Shown: piece after piece, positions 32,593 through 44,515 of the stretch
Numbering within the stretch: the first letter of the stretch is position 1
How the letters are laid out: each line of letters starts with the position of its first letter
NCBI GenBank assembly: GCA_030549205.1
Contig: JAUKTV010000028.1
Span: 1 to 64,000 of the forward strand
Source of the DNA: Apiosordaria backusii
Lineage: Eukaryota > Ascomycota > Sordariomycetes > Sordariales > Lasiosphaeriaceae
Length of the DNA stretch: 64,000 nt
Direction: 5' to 3'
Notes under the pieces: model-generated
Told to the model about the DNA's origin: nothing
Databases searched by the model: none
Seen by the model: only the letters and a program-made list of their open reading frames with translations
Made by a program: the position numbers and the translations under genes

Positions 32593-33746
32593 ATGCAGTG
32601 GAAATATCTGGGTAGCCTAGCCACTCTCGGCCTATCCCTGGCTGCTCAAAAAGAATACCGCCCAGCATCCCTCAAGATGTCCTGCTCCCAGTTGGTGCGA
32701 GACCGCATCGATCCGTAAGCCTCAATCCCCATGAACAAACCCGCCCATCCTAACATTTTCCCGACACTAGTTTGGTCAGCCCAGGAGTCCTCGGCTCAAA
32801 CCACGTCCACCAAATCGTCGGCGGCAACGCCTTCAACACCACCATGTCCCCCTCCTCCTCCCCAGCCACCCTCTCCACCTGCACCACCTGCACCTTCACC
32901 GACGACTTCTCCAACTACTGGACGGCCATCATGTACTTCCAAGCCCGCAACGGCTCCTACAAGCGCGTCAAACAACTCGGCTCCCTCTTCCACGAACAAG
33001 CCCGCGAAGGCGGCATAACAATCTACTACTTCCCCCAATTCATCAACCCCAAGCCCCTCACCATCAAAGCCTTCGCCCCCGGCTTCCGCATGAGAGTCGG
33101 TCACCCCGACCGCACCACCCCCCACAACGAAACAGGTGCACCTCGAACCACCCCAGACTGGAAACCAACAGCCTTATACGACGGCATCACCTACACCTGT
33201 CTAGAAACAGAAGGAACCCGCTACACCAACCTCACCGATTCCTTCCCCGACCACCCCTGCCCAGCAGGCATCCTCACCACCCTCCCCTTCCCCTCCTGCT
33301 GGGACGGGAAAAACCTCGATAGTGACGACCACATGTCCCATGTTGCGTTCGCAGAAGGCGGCACGGTCGGTTACACGAGGGGTAACCCCTGCCCGGCTAC
33401 CCACCCGGTCATGATACCGCAGATCATGCTCGAGATTAGATGGGACACCGCCGAGTTTAACGATCCCGATCTCTGGCCGGAGGAGCCCTGTCGGCAGCCA
33501 TTTTTGTGGAGTTTTGGGGATAGACTCGGGTATGGACACCACGGGGATTACATTTTCGGTTGGAGGGGGGATTCGCTACAGAGGACGTTTGACTCGTTGA
33601 GCTGTAGCGGTGATCAGATTTGCGGGATGCCGACGCAGATTATTGCTAAGGCGAATGAGTGTGCGATTGAGCCGAGGGTCGAGGAGGAGGTGGATGGGTG
33701 GTTGGAGACGTTGCCTGGGGGTGTGGTTGCGAGGCCGTGGGCTTAG
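32593..33746 (+). CDS. secreted DUF1996 (WSC-associated type) protein
   Basis: Exons 32593-32714 and 32771-33746, joined across a 56-nt intron in phase, give 365 residues. A signal peptide (MQWKYLGSLATLGLSLAAQ) is followed by the DUF1996 blocks: MSCSQLVRDRIDP, SNHVHQIVGGNAF, TDDFSNYWTAIMYF, GITIYYFPQ, RMRVGHP, CPAGILTTLPFPSCWDG, SHVAFAEGG, CPATHPVMIPQI and the WSFGDRLGYGHHGDYIFGW His/Asp-rich end. The family is secreted and widespread in ascomycetes and basidiomycetes, sometimes fused to WSC carbohydrate-binding domains, and its biochemical role is unsettled. No WSC domain is present here. Confidence 0.93.
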
Positions 33747-34098
33747 GGCTGTCACTTGTTCTTTTGAGGAGACGGTGCAGGTGCATATTTGATGAGTATT
33801 TTAGGTAAGAGGACTGAAATTATACGCCGTATTCCTTTGTAAAGCAATGATCCGTATTGATAACTCATTTATTCGTTGAACTGTTCGTAGATGCTCGCCA
33901 TTCCAAATTTCCATACCCAATCCCTTGTATCCCATTCCGTAGTTACCCATACCTTCATAACCAAACCATCATCATGTCCATCATAATATCCATTGTATAT
34001 GCCTTCATCTGGCTTTAATGCCTCCCCCTCTCCCCCTCTTAACCCACTGATCAGCCACAAACCCCCCAACCATATCCCCAATCGCCTCCAAGTTACTA
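33747..34098. other. short convergent 3' region
   Basis: 352 bases between the ends of the DUF1996 gene (+) and the next gene (-). No feature seen apart from the CT-rich strand of the neighbouring gene's tail. Confidence 0.4.
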
Positions 34099-34848
34099 TT
34101 ACTCCTCCTGCCCCCATCTCCGGCCTCCTATCCCCATCCCTATCCCTCCCCTATCTCTATCCCTCCCCCGATCCCTATCCCGACTCCTATCCCTCTCATA
34201 CCCCCTATCCCTCCCACCACCGCCCCCTTCCCGATCCTTATTCATCTTACTACTCGCATAAGCAGCCGTAAACGCCGCACTAGCAACCTTAACCCCCTTA
34301 GCACCAACCCAATCACCCGGCTGCTTCCTCGCCTGAAAAGCCGCCAATCCCCCCGCCTGCACCGCCGCCTGCGCAGCCTTTTGCCATCTCGGACTCATAT
34401 GCTGTATCGACTTCAGCCCATTTGCAAGCAACTCCTTGGCGGAGGTAGACTTTGATCTCGTCAGGGGCGGTCGTTGACCTGGGTTGGGGTTGCGGCAGCG
34501 GTGATCAGGGTTAGGGTTGGGGTTGGGGTTGTTGAGGGGGTGGTCGTGGTAGTATTCTGCGTTTGCACCACCACCGCCACCTGCGGCACGATGGCGGGGT
34601 TGGGGTTGGTAGGGATCATCGTCGCCGTAGTGGTGTTGACGGTAGCGAGGTGGTGGGGAGGGGGAGAGTTGTCTTGTTCGCGGGGGGTAATGGGATGTTT
34701 CACCGCGGGTTGGGCGCTGGCGACGGGGAGGAGGGGGGGATGGGGAGCGTTGTCTGGGCATGGTGCCGGTGGTGTAGCCGTCGTCCCAGGCGTCGATGCG
34801 GCGGTGGGGGTTTTCTTGTCTTTGGGGGAAGTCACGGCGTCGGGGCAT
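34099..34848 (-). CDS. Arg/Pro-rich low-complexity protein with conserved helical block
   Basis: Single exon, 249 residues from MPRRRDF; the frame is open further upstream but without coding character. A disordered head with RSPSPPPP-type and NPNPNPNP repeats precedes a conserved block of about 60 residues (SIQHMSPRWQKAAQAAVQAG and AKGVKVASAAFTAAY), then an Arg/Asp/Gly-rich tail of RDRDRGRDRDR type. The central block recurs in many fungal proteins of unknown function; the Arg-rich tails suggest RNA or nucleic-acid contact, which is inference only. Confidence 0.75.
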   Translation of the reverse strand: MPRRRDFPQRQENPHRRIDAWDDGYTTGTMPRQRSPSPPPPRRQRPTRGETSHYPPRTRQLSPSPPPRYRQHHYGDDDPYQPQPRHRAAGGGGGANAEYYHDHPLNNPNPNPNPDHRCRNPNPGQRPPLTRSKSTSAKELLANGLKSIQHMSPRWQKAAQAAVQAGGLAAFQARKQPGDWVGAKGVKVASAAFTAAYASSKMNKDREGGGGGRDRGYERDRSRDRDRGRDRDRGGIGMGIGGRRWGQEE

Positions 34849-36546
34849 TTTCGTGGCCTGCCTTGTGACTGTGTGTTGTGTATTTGTAGATGGGAAGACT
34901 GTGTTGGAGTTGTGGAGAAAGAAAGGGAACCGAGAAAAGGGGGGGCAGAAGTGGCAATAAGTATGCGCGTGTGAATGAATGGCCTCAGTCAAAAAGCCTA
35001 CCTCGGGCAATGGAAAAAAAGAAGGAAAAAGAGGCAGCTTGTGCAAGGTTACGTCAAACAAAACTGGCACATCTGGGCAATGGAATTGAGCAAAAGGTGC
35101 ACAACAACAGCTGACAACAGCGGCAAAGCTTGGTTTCTGCCAGCTTCATTCGCTACTTCAGAAAAGTGCTGGCCTGTGGTGGGTTGTTGAGAAAGGCCTC
35201 CGCCACGATTTTATCGGCGTTGAGCGGCACCTTTTGCCCCCCTTCAGTGACTCCGAATATCCGACACTCATAGGCCGGCCCAGATGCACCATTACGCCAA
35301 CAAACAACCGCTTGGGCCTATCACGGGTGATGTGCCGAGAGAGAGCGAAATGGTTGGCCTCCGGGCCCTCCTTTTGCACCCTCCTTTTTGAACGCTTCCG
35401 AATTCGGTCATGTTCAGGCTTGTGTGCAGAAATAATGCGGTGCCCTTAGAATGTCTGGCGAAAGTGAAGATCTCGAATGCCGGTGGAAGTGGTCTTAATG
35501 GTGCAAGAGAGCGATCAGTGAAGGCTTCTCCAATGCGAGTTGGCTGCCGCTGTCGATCAGCGCCATTCCGACGTCAACCGATGCCGAGAAACAGGGGGGT
35601 TTGCCACAGCCTGCGGGACACGCTGGATCCCGCTGGACCCCGCTGGAATCCGAGGACCCTTGGTGCGTCATAGGCGTGGGGTATTAGCGTGGGAGGCCGT
35701 TTTTCAACCAACCTCACTGCCTGCCTGATACATTGGTCGTACAACCATTCACGATACTCTTTCACATGTCCATCTTTAGGTATTTGTCAATATCATATCA
35801 TCCAATAGATTCTCTCCATACTATTTCACAACTCAATCTACTCAGTTTGCTCTTCTCTTTCAGACTCATACACTTCATCACCCCCACGTCCCCCTACCCC
35901 TTCAAACTCCGACATGGCCCACCTGTTGTCAGGTGAGGAGCTGTTGAGGGGTCATTTGGATGGGTGGGAACGAAATGTTCAGTTTTGGGGGTGGTGAGGG
36001 GGGTGGTGAGTTGTTGCGAGAGTTGGATGTGAGATTAGGCATGGTGTTTGATGGTGTTGAGCGGGACTGGTGTGAGGTACCCAGGTGTAAGACATCAATG
36101 ACAGGAAATAGCTCAAGGTATCAGGGTGCTGGGGACTTTCGAATGGGTTAAATACTGGTGAGTGATGGGGAAAACCTCATTCTCGCAATGCCTTCCTCAT
36201 CCTTCTCGCTGGTGGTTAGCCTTCTTAGTATCAACATCACCAAGTCGACGCAGCGGAAACTGTGTGAAACTTCGCGGTTCATCGATAATATTTTGCCATG
36301 ATATGAGTAATAGTTGTCAGTTCACATCACATCCCCAGAAAAGAACAAGATGTTTGGACTCAGAGAAGAAGCTGACCGAAAATGCAAACCCGCATATGAC
36401 CACGGTTTGTTACTCATTGGTGACCCAACAGAGAACCTACATCAAAACATATCAATAGGCTGAGGAGTGCTCTACCTGACAATTACATCTTTCCTACCTA
36501 CCTAAGGTACCATAGGTAAGCAACTCAGTAAGTCAAACCACCTATC
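34849..36546. other. 1.7-kb intergenic region; no gene seen
   Basis: Short ORFs occur on both strands without domains. At about 35620-35650 the word GCTGGA(T/C)CCC is repeated three times with small changes. Near 36495-36520 lies CCTACCTACCTAAGGTACC, one of several such words in the window. It includes promoters for both flanking divergent genes. Confidence 0.5.
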
Positions 36547-37269
36547 ATGACCACCCCCGAGTCCCAACCCCTTGACAAACCCCCTCCTACGCACCTCTCC
36601 ATCATCCTCCCCTCCCCCTCCTCCTCCCTCACCCTCACCCCCACCCACCTCTCCCGCATCCACAGCCTCCACATCCGCATCCCCACCCGCCTCCTCCCCC
36701 AAATCGACCCCGACCTCCTCCCCAAACCCCTCTACCATTCCACCGACGCCCAAATCTTTGCCGAAATCGGCTGGGCCGTGTCCGTGCTTGCGGCTTTAAT
36801 CTGCAACACTCTCAACGAAGGCGGCGCCTCCTCTATCCACCACGAGAACTCCTTTGCGCTCATAACGGACAAGCGCATCGAGCGGAGTACCAACAAGAGG
36901 AATCTAGCAGTGGCGGTGAGGTTCACTTTGTTCAGGAGGAACAAGAAAATGGTGGTTGTCAGGGAAGGGGAAGAAAGGATGGAGGAGGGTTTGCCGGAGG
37001 GGTTGGAGATCAAGTCTGGGGTACACATGCCGGGGGTGATTGCGTTGGACTTTGTGGAGATCAGAATGGGGAGGGAGGTGAGGGCGTATGCGAGGAATGT
37101 GTTTTTGGAGGGCCAGGACCAAAATGGACCACCACCTAAAGAGTCATCGTCTAGGATGAGGTTGGAGGGAACTTTGGGATTGGCAAGCAGCAGCAGCGGA
37201 GGACACGGCTCAGAAGGGGATGATGATGATGATGGCTCGGACGGTACCTTGTCTCCTAAGGAAGAGTAG
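36547..37269 (+). CDS. unknown protein, acidic tail
   Basis: Single exon, 240 residues. A Pro/Ser/Leu-rich head is followed by a mixed region (AEIGWAVSVLAALICNTLNE, NLAVAVRFTLFRRNKKMVVV) that looks like a folded alpha-beta unit, a stretch HMPGVIALDFVEIRMGREVR, and an acidic Ser/Gly/Asp tail. No catalytic motif recognised. It ends about 110 bases from the convergent GUF1 stop. Confidence 0.65.
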   Translation: MTTPESQPLDKPPPTHLSIILPSPSSSLTLTPTHLSRIHSLHIRIPTRLLPQIDPDLLPKPLYHSTDAQIFAEIGWAVSVLAALICNTLNEGGASSIHHENSFALITDKRIERSTNKRNLAVAVRFTLFRRNKKMVVVREGEERMEEGLPEGLEIKSGVHMPGVIALDFVEIRMGREVRAYARNVFLEGQDQNGPPPKESSSRMRLEGTLGLASSSSGGHGSEGDDDDDGSDGTLSPKEE

Positions 37270-37379
37270 ATAATAAACAACGGGAGATATACGCACTCCA
37301 AATTCGCTTTCCGTGTGATCGATATGTACAATATATTTTACATTTCTCGCGGTATACACAGAAGTTTAGACAAATGACC

Positions 37380-39600
37380 TCACTTTGTCAAAAACTTCTG
37401 GAAGGCTGACTGGTCGATAACAACGTTGCCCACCGACCGCAATCTCTTGCGGCCAGCCTTCTGCTTGTCGAGCAGCTTTCTCCTTCGGCCGATATCGCTG
37501 GCATGCAATTTGGCCAACACATCCTTTCTGAAAGGCTTGAGCGTCTCTCTGGCGACGACTCTCCTGCCCGCTGCAGCTTGAATGATGACCTCTGCAATAT
37601 TGTTAGAAATAACCCCACATGACTAGTGACAACAGAGAACATACCAAACATCTGCCTGTCGACATGCTCCTTGAACTTGGTGACCCACTGCCTCCCTAAC
37701 CTCTCGACTTGGCTGTTGTGAACAACCCTGGCAATAGCGTCCACAGGCTCCTTATTCACCAACAAGTTGAGCTTCACCAGATTACTCTCCCTCCACCCAG
37801 CATCCTCATAATCCAGCGTGGCATACCCCTTCGTCGCGCCCTTCAGCTTCCCAAACAAGTCATCCACCAAACTCGACGTCGGCAGCTCATACTTGAGAAT
37901 CACCTGCGTGGCGCTAAAGAACTCGACACTCTTCTGCACACCCCTAACGCTCTCACACAGCTCCATCACCCTCCCCAGATACTCCTCCGGCAGCGTAATA
38001 GTAGCCGCCACCATCGGCTCATAAAGCGTCGACCTCTTCAGCCTATGATCCTCCCCATCCGGAAACTCCGCCGGGTTGGTAATAACCTCCTCCTTTCCAT
38101 CATGCCACACAATCTTCACCGGCACCGCCGGCTCCGTAATAATAATATCACTCCCATACTCCTGCCTCAACCGATCCTGAAAAACACTACAATGCAAACT
38201 CCCCAAAAACCCCAACCTCCACCCCGCCCCCAGCGCATCCGAATGGTCCTTCTGCAGCGTAATACTCCGATCATTCAGCACCAGCTGCCCAATACTCTCC
38301 TTCAACTTCTCATAATCCCCCTGATCCGTCGGAAAAGCAGCCACAAACACCATCGGCTTCGGCTCCTCAAACCCCGGATACGCCTCCACCTCCTTCTCCC
38401 TCCCCTTCACGGTAAACGTATCCCCAATCTTCGCGTCCTGTATCCTCTTCATCCCCGGGTTAAAAAACACATACCCCACCTGTCCCGCCCTCAGCACCTT
38501 CTGCGGCACCTGATTCGGGTACTGTATCCCCACCTCTCCCACAATATACTCATTCCCCGTCGCGAAGCTAACCAACCTATCCCCCGCCCTCACCGTCCCA
38601 TCAAACACCCTCACCAGCAACACCACCCCCCGAAAAGTATCATACCAGCTATCCACCAACAGCATCCTCAACGCGCCCCCCAAATCTCCCACTGGATGCG
38701 CAACCCGTTCAATCACCGCCGGCAACACCTCCCCTATCCCCATCCCCGTCTTTGCTGACACTTTCACCGCCCCAGACACATCCAACTCAAAAACCTCCTC
38801 CATCTGCCCCAGCGCCCGTTCCACATCAGCAGTAGGCAAATCAACTTTGTTCACCACCGGCACCAGGCTCAAGCCCTGCGCAAACGCCAAATAAAAGTTC
38901 GCCACCGTCTGCGCCTGCACTCCTTGAGATGCATCAACAAGCAATATTGCCCCGCCACAAGAGGCATAACTTCTCGTCACTTCAGCACGGAAATCAACAT
39001 GCCCCGGTGTGTCCACCAAATGCAGCAAGTAATCCTGCTTGTCCTTGGGGTAGTTGTATATCATGGTGCACGTCTGCGCCTTGACCGTAATCCCCCTCTC
39101 CCGCTCGACGTCGAGCTTATCCAGGACTTGCTTGTTGTCCCCCCGGCCGTGATGGTCCCTGTGTGCTCGAGCAGCCGATCGGATAAGGTAGACTTGCCGT
39201 GGTCGATATGGGCGACAATGCAGAAATTCCTGTAGCGCTCGATAGGGATGGCGGATATCCTCGCCTCGAGGGCGGCGGATTTGCGCTCGAGGGGCCCGTC
39301 TTTGGTTGTGGGGGTGGACGCGGCATAATGTCGGGTAGTTTGGAGGGGGTATATTGGGGGAGGGGGGAGGAGGACAGATCGGGTTGTTGTTGGCGCCGGT
39401 AATAGGGGTAGGGTGGATGATCTCGTTGTCGTCGTCGGTCGGGAGGTTGAGGAGGAACGGAGGGTAGAAAGGGTTCGGAGACACAGACGGCTGCTACCTC
39501 CAACAAGAGGCCTCGGTGTTGACAGACATCGCTGCTGCACCAGCCATGGTCGCATGTGCATTCGGCCGCTGAGGAGACTGCCGCCTGGTACACACCGCAT
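37380..39600 (-). CDS. GUF1: mitochondrial translation factor GUF1 (EF4/LepA), one-base frame break
   Basis: A LepA-family GTPase that back-translocates stalled mitochondrial ribosomes in relatives. Exons 37645-39600 and 37380-37591 are separated by a 53-nt intron. The N terminus is a Ser/Thr/Arg-rich presequence; Met14 or Met16 could also be the start. GTPase motifs are AHIDHGKS (G1), DVERERGITVKAQT, DTPGHVDF (G3) and NKVD (G4). The LepA-specific C-terminal block is spread over both exons, ending in a Lys/Arg-rich helix. Between LLEHTGTI and NKQVLDKLDV the frame changes at a run of six C (39139-39144 on the plus strand): the gene is one base short. With one more base the model is about 722 residues, as expected for the family. 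A run-length consensus error is more likely than loss of so conserved a gene. Confidence 0.93.
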
Positions 39601-40212
39601 TCAGTTCGTCTCAAAACAACTCTGTCGGTCTCAGAGAGAATATATCGCAAGAATTGGCGTCTTCCGAGCAAGTATCGTTGATCGCGCCGTCTTTTCTTTC
39701 GTTGTCGTTGTTACAGTGGGATGTCGTTCAAAAAATGCCCCCCAGTCAGGTCGTCCCAAGCGCGCGTGCCAAGATGGATCGTCCCGCTAAATTTCTCCAG
39801 AATTCCTTATCTTATCAGGCACTAGCCCATCGAGGGTCTCAGGGTCTTGATGTCAGGGTCCAGGATATTTGTGACAGAAAAGCAAAAGAAATCCCCACCA
39901 GGGGACAAGAGAAGTGGTATAAATTATGTACAGGTCTTTCTAGATCTGACCTTTCCTGACTGACAACCTCGAAGCTGCACCCTCTTCTTTCTCCCTCATC
40001 ATTGTAACCTGCTCATCCCCATCCATACCATCCATATACACAAGCCCCATCCCTATCTTTCCAAAACAGAGCGGCCTCAGCTCATCCCCTTTTCCCACAC
40101 GCAACCCGACCCAAGTAATCTCCCAGCCAATATATGCAATCACCACCACAGGTGGGTTTCTCTACTCTGTCTCCTCTTCTTCATCCATAAGCCCTCACTC
40201 CTCACCAAATGC
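39601..40212. other. intergenic; promoter of GUF1
   Basis: About 610 bases between the GUF1 start and the 3' end of the MIT-domain gene, both minus strand. No gene or RNA recognised. Confidence 0.5.
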
Positions 40213-43200
40213 CTACACAAGCACCCACTCAGCCCCCCTCTTGACAAACTTGTCCAACAGCAACGTCAAGTCTGTCAAGACAAAACGGCAAATATAAAAC
40301 GCAAAAAACTCGGCGGCATGTCGGGTGCAGAGCTCGAGCCCAACCTGCGTCTTGTCGGCGTGACGAAGCCCGGGGTCGTCGACCTGGCGCGCAATTTGGT
40401 CTGTGACAAAACTATGATTAGCCATCCTGTCCGAAGTTGCCATGACAAGAAAACTAAACTCACCAAGAGATTGAGCAGCGTCAAAAAGCCTCGCCAACGA
40501 GCTCATGTAATTCGCATTCGGCCCCGTAAACAGCACATTGCCCACGTCCCTCTTCGTCGGCCGACTAGTCGGATGACCCGTCATCGGCAAACTCGCCAGC
40601 AGCGCATCTTTAACCATCAACTCATGGCTAACCGTAGAAGCATTCGCTCCCCCACTCCCCCCCTTCCCACCATATGACGTCGCCAGCCCAGGCAAATTCG
40701 CCGAGCTGTTCTTGCTCCTCAGCCTCCGCCACGAGAAACTGCTCCCCTTGCCAGCGACGCTCCCCGACCTCGGCATAGCCGCTGCCTCAGCCTCCATCCC
40801 ACTAGCATCCTTAAACATAGTACTGCTCCCTTGAACACCGACCTCGCTCCCAAGCTTCCTCGACAGCGCCGCCTGGACTTGCTCCAAAACATTCTCCAGA
40901 GACTGCATCTCCTCCAGAACCAAGTCAGCATCGCACGTATCCACCCTGGCCAGTTTCTGAAGCGCCGCCGTCAAGAGATCGCAGTTGGAAATCTTGTCCT
41001 CCACATTCTTCAACTTGACTCCCTTGACCCGCCAAACATCCCGGGGCACAAACAGCTTGTTGCTCACATACCCACCCCGCGGATGACACAGCGTCTGGTA
41101 CAAGCACCGCATCAGCCAGAACGGTCGCAGCAGCGTATCATTCGGACATGGCTCCAGCGCAACAGGAGCGTCAGGAGTCAAAGGGTTTGGTGACCCAGGG
41201 GTGTCAGAGTTGTGAAAGTTGCTGTCAAACAGATGCATCCCCCCAGCCACAGTGCTATTCGCGCGGTCCTTGTACGCCTCGGGAAGCGCTGGAATCGAAG
41301 GCAGGCGGGTGCTAGACCCCCCAATGCCAAACTGGTTGCTCGATGGTGTTCCTGGTGACATATCCCCGTCATCCATGTGCGAAATGGAAAGATTCCGTGA
41401 CTTCATGCTCTTCAGGCTCGTCGAGGAAAAGTTGCTTCGTAGCGTGGGGCGGGTAAAGGCTGGTGAAGCGGAGCGAGATGCTTCGTGTTCGTGGACAAAG
41501 CCCAGTGGCAACGGCGGAGCATCGTCATCCTCTGGCCCTGCGGGACCGGGAGACGGAGTGGCTCGAGAAGAAAACGCGCCCATCAGACGGTTGGGCCCCG
41601 CCGAGAGAGCCTGCCGTTGTTGAACAATGTAATTTCCGGCCGCCGACTTGGATTGTTGTGATGGAATGGCTGCCGCGGCCGTGGCGAGACCCGATGTAGG
41701 TGCAAGTTTCGTCGTCTCGATCTTGAGCTGCGCAGCATTTTGTCCCGAAAGTCGTCGATTTCGTACGCTCTGGTTGGAGCCTTGTGAACTGGCAGTTTGC
41801 GGGGGCGGAGGCGGCAATGCGTGCGAAGGGGGCGGCGGAGGCGGATCTGGCAAACGAGGCAGCGCGGCATTCTTGTCACTGATCGGGGTCATGACCGTGT
41901 TCGCTGTGTGCGGTGGGTTCGATCCCATGGAGCTGTGCCACGTCCGGCTCGTCAGCCCGCTCGAATCGGATTCTCGTGGTATCGAAGGCCCTGTTCGGTT
42001 ATTGCCAAACGAAAACTGATCCATCGTATACCCGCTTGTCAATTCCTCGAGCATGCGCTCTTCGTCTTCTGCTTCAAGGCCCTCCCAAAACTCTTCTCCT
42101 ATCGCCTCCTGCCGCCTGTACTCTTCATCTTCCAGTTGTTGCTGAAGTCGCAGCCTCTCTTCTCTTTCGGTTGCCAGCTCCAGGGCGTCCCGCTCCTCGT
42201 CTCTCACTCTATCTCGCGCAAGCTCAGCTTGGTATCGTTCCTCATTAGCCGCTCTAGCGACATCCTCTCCATAACTTTGGTTTTGAGTCTCATATGGTTG
42301 CTCAGGTTCGTACCCATCATCATACGCTGCCTCAATGGCATCGTCAAGTGCGGCATCGAACTCGGCTTCTGTGTCTCCACTTGCAGCTCGGATATGTTTT
42401 CGTATTATCCGGGACGATGATCGTGAATGGTTAGAGGACACGCTGGAACCCTCGGACTCGTCGATGGGATCAAGCCATGAAACTGATTCGTGACTGTTTA
42501 CTCTCTGGTGACCTGTTTGGGTATCTGGTGGGCCAAGCCGCGCTCCGGACATGAAATAGTCGGTCTGGAGGGTGCGTTCTGAGTTTCCATGGTCCGGTGG
42601 TGGCGGTGGGGGATGTGCCGGCGACACTGGTCGCCTCAACGGTGATAACGGACGCGGCATGTATCCATTTTGTGTTTGCGCCTGGAGTGCTGTTGGAGTC
42701 CCATTCCCAGTCCTGGCCCGCGAAAAGGCAGACTGGAGAGAATACTGCTGGGTAAGGTAACTTGTTGTGCCATTCGTGGGCCCGCCTCTCGATGTGTCGA
42801 CGGAAAGATTCGGTGGTGGCGCCCGGGGTGTGAAAGTAGGTTTGGGCGCTGGCTTTGGAACGGCAGAGCTTGGCTCTCTCTCAAATTCAATGTCTCTCCC
42901 ATTGACCTGTGCATGGTACACGGCTTCGTGGAAGTCGTAGCTCTCTGGCCGTTCTGGTAACTCTTTGCCCTCTGGTTCAATATCGGCAAGTTGTTCGTCC
43001 AATTCTTGGATTCGGTTTGTGTAGGTTTGGTGCTATCAAACAAAGAACACATGTGAGCAACGATATTTATATGGCTGCAAGCAAGAGGCAAACGGGACTG
43101 CGTTTGGGGACTTCAAAACTCACAATTGCATCCAGCTTTCTCCTATCCTCATCGCCGGAAGTGCGCATCAGCACCTGCTGCAGCACGGTACACGCCTCGG

Positions 43201-44515
43201 CGTATGCTCGTCTCGCAGCTTCGAAATTCTGAACATTATCAAGTTGTACAGCCGTGTTCGCCTTTTGCAGCGCTTTCGACAGCATGGCTTTCTGGGACGG
43301 AGGCTTTCCCAGCCTCTCCCTTTCCCTTTCCTTCTCTCTTTCCTTTTCCCAACTCCTTGACGACCCATTGGTGTCTACACTCCCCTTGGCTCCGGTCGAC
43401 CGATTCCGCGAGTGACCCCTGGACTCGCCATTTTGTGTGAAGGGCATCGTGGTAGTATCGGCCGGCGTAACGGGATCAGCTGGGCGCAGCGTGATGGCAG
43501 GCCCTAGCCGCTGCAGCGACGATCCTAACTCTTGCTCGAACACGTGCGGTGTACCATCCCAGTCGGGTCCGACTTCCTCGTTTGGCCTCGCAATCCGCTG
43601 CCGTCGTTCAATTGGCGCAGGCTGTGCTAGCACATTAGACTCCAAGACCTCGTCCTCCAGCGACGGCCCCGTCAGAATCGGCGGCAGGGTCTGTAAGGGC
43701 GGGATCGGCGCTGGCACGGGGGAGTCGCTGCGGAGTCGTGTAGTGGCGCCGCCCGAGCGTGGAGAGTCGTCCGATGTCGACGGCCTGCTCTTGTGCAGCT
43801 TACGGTTGGGCGATCCGAAAGCTCCTCCGAGGAATTCGGCACTCACCCGCTTTGTGAAGCCGGCGAGGTTTGATGCACGACTGGATGCGGTGGTGGACGC
43901 TGACCACCGATTGAGGTTGCGGAACCCGTCGCTCAGTCCAGCGCTACTTGACCGAGAATGGCCCCTCTTGTGGAGAGGCTCGACTTCTTTGGCAGGGGTT
44001 GGAGTGGATGCCTTTAGTGGTCGAGGGTCATTGAACAAGACGTCGCGAAACACTGGGGGCGCATGCGCTGCTCCTGAAGTTGACGATCCTAATCCTGTGG
44101 CTAATACCGGTCCTAGGTCAGCGGCGGCGATTCTCGGCGCGGGGAAAAGCGAAGAGGTTCGTGGAGGGTTCGACTTCAGCGACGCGGTGGGAGGGAAGGT
44201 GGTGTACGAGGAACGACGCTTGTGCTTGGTGGGCGAAGCTGCTCCTTGGGGGGGATTAACAGGGACTCTGCTATTACCATCGACCGCCTCCTGGTGGTAG
44301 TGTGTTGTGGTATTATTCCTTGCGCCGGGGTAGCGGTGGTCTCGGCTGCCGAGCCGGGTTCGCGGCGACGGCGACGAGATGGAGTTGATCGAGTTGTTCT
44401 GTTTATGAGTGTAGGTCTTCGATCGCGGCGGCGTCCTCGAAAAAACCGTGTCTGGCAGCAGTGGAGGGTGGTCGGTCGAAGAGGGTGTTGCGGCACCAGG
44501 ATGAGACGGGGACAT
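40213..44515 (-). CDS. large MIT-domain protein
   Basis: Exons 43124-44515, 40464-43032 and 40213-40400, with 91- and 63-nt introns and matching phases, give 1382 residues. The first 400 residues are Ser/Pro/Arg-rich and disordered. A MIT domain spans about 405-480 across the first intron (KAMLSKALQKANTAVQLDN, ARRAYAEACTVLQQ, DRRKLDAI then HQTYTNRIQELDEQL). MIT domains bind ESCRT-III subunits and microtubule or membrane factors. A Glu/Arg-rich coiled coil lies at about 700-780, then Pro-rich linkers, then a conserved C-terminal domain from LEPCPNDTLLRPFWLMRCLY to the end, seen in fungal homologues with endosomal or cell-wall-associated roles. The second acceptor is the later of two AGs; only that choice preserves the reading frame. 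Exact function is not known. Confidence 0.88.

Noticed and set aside
37709..38758. 349-codon plus-strand ORF
   Set aside because: It is antisense to GUF1, made of Pro/His/Arg/Leu codons mirrored from a strongly C-biased coding strand, and has no domain.
43437..44300. 287-codon plus-strand ORF
   Set aside because: Antisense to the disordered head of the MIT gene; no independent support.
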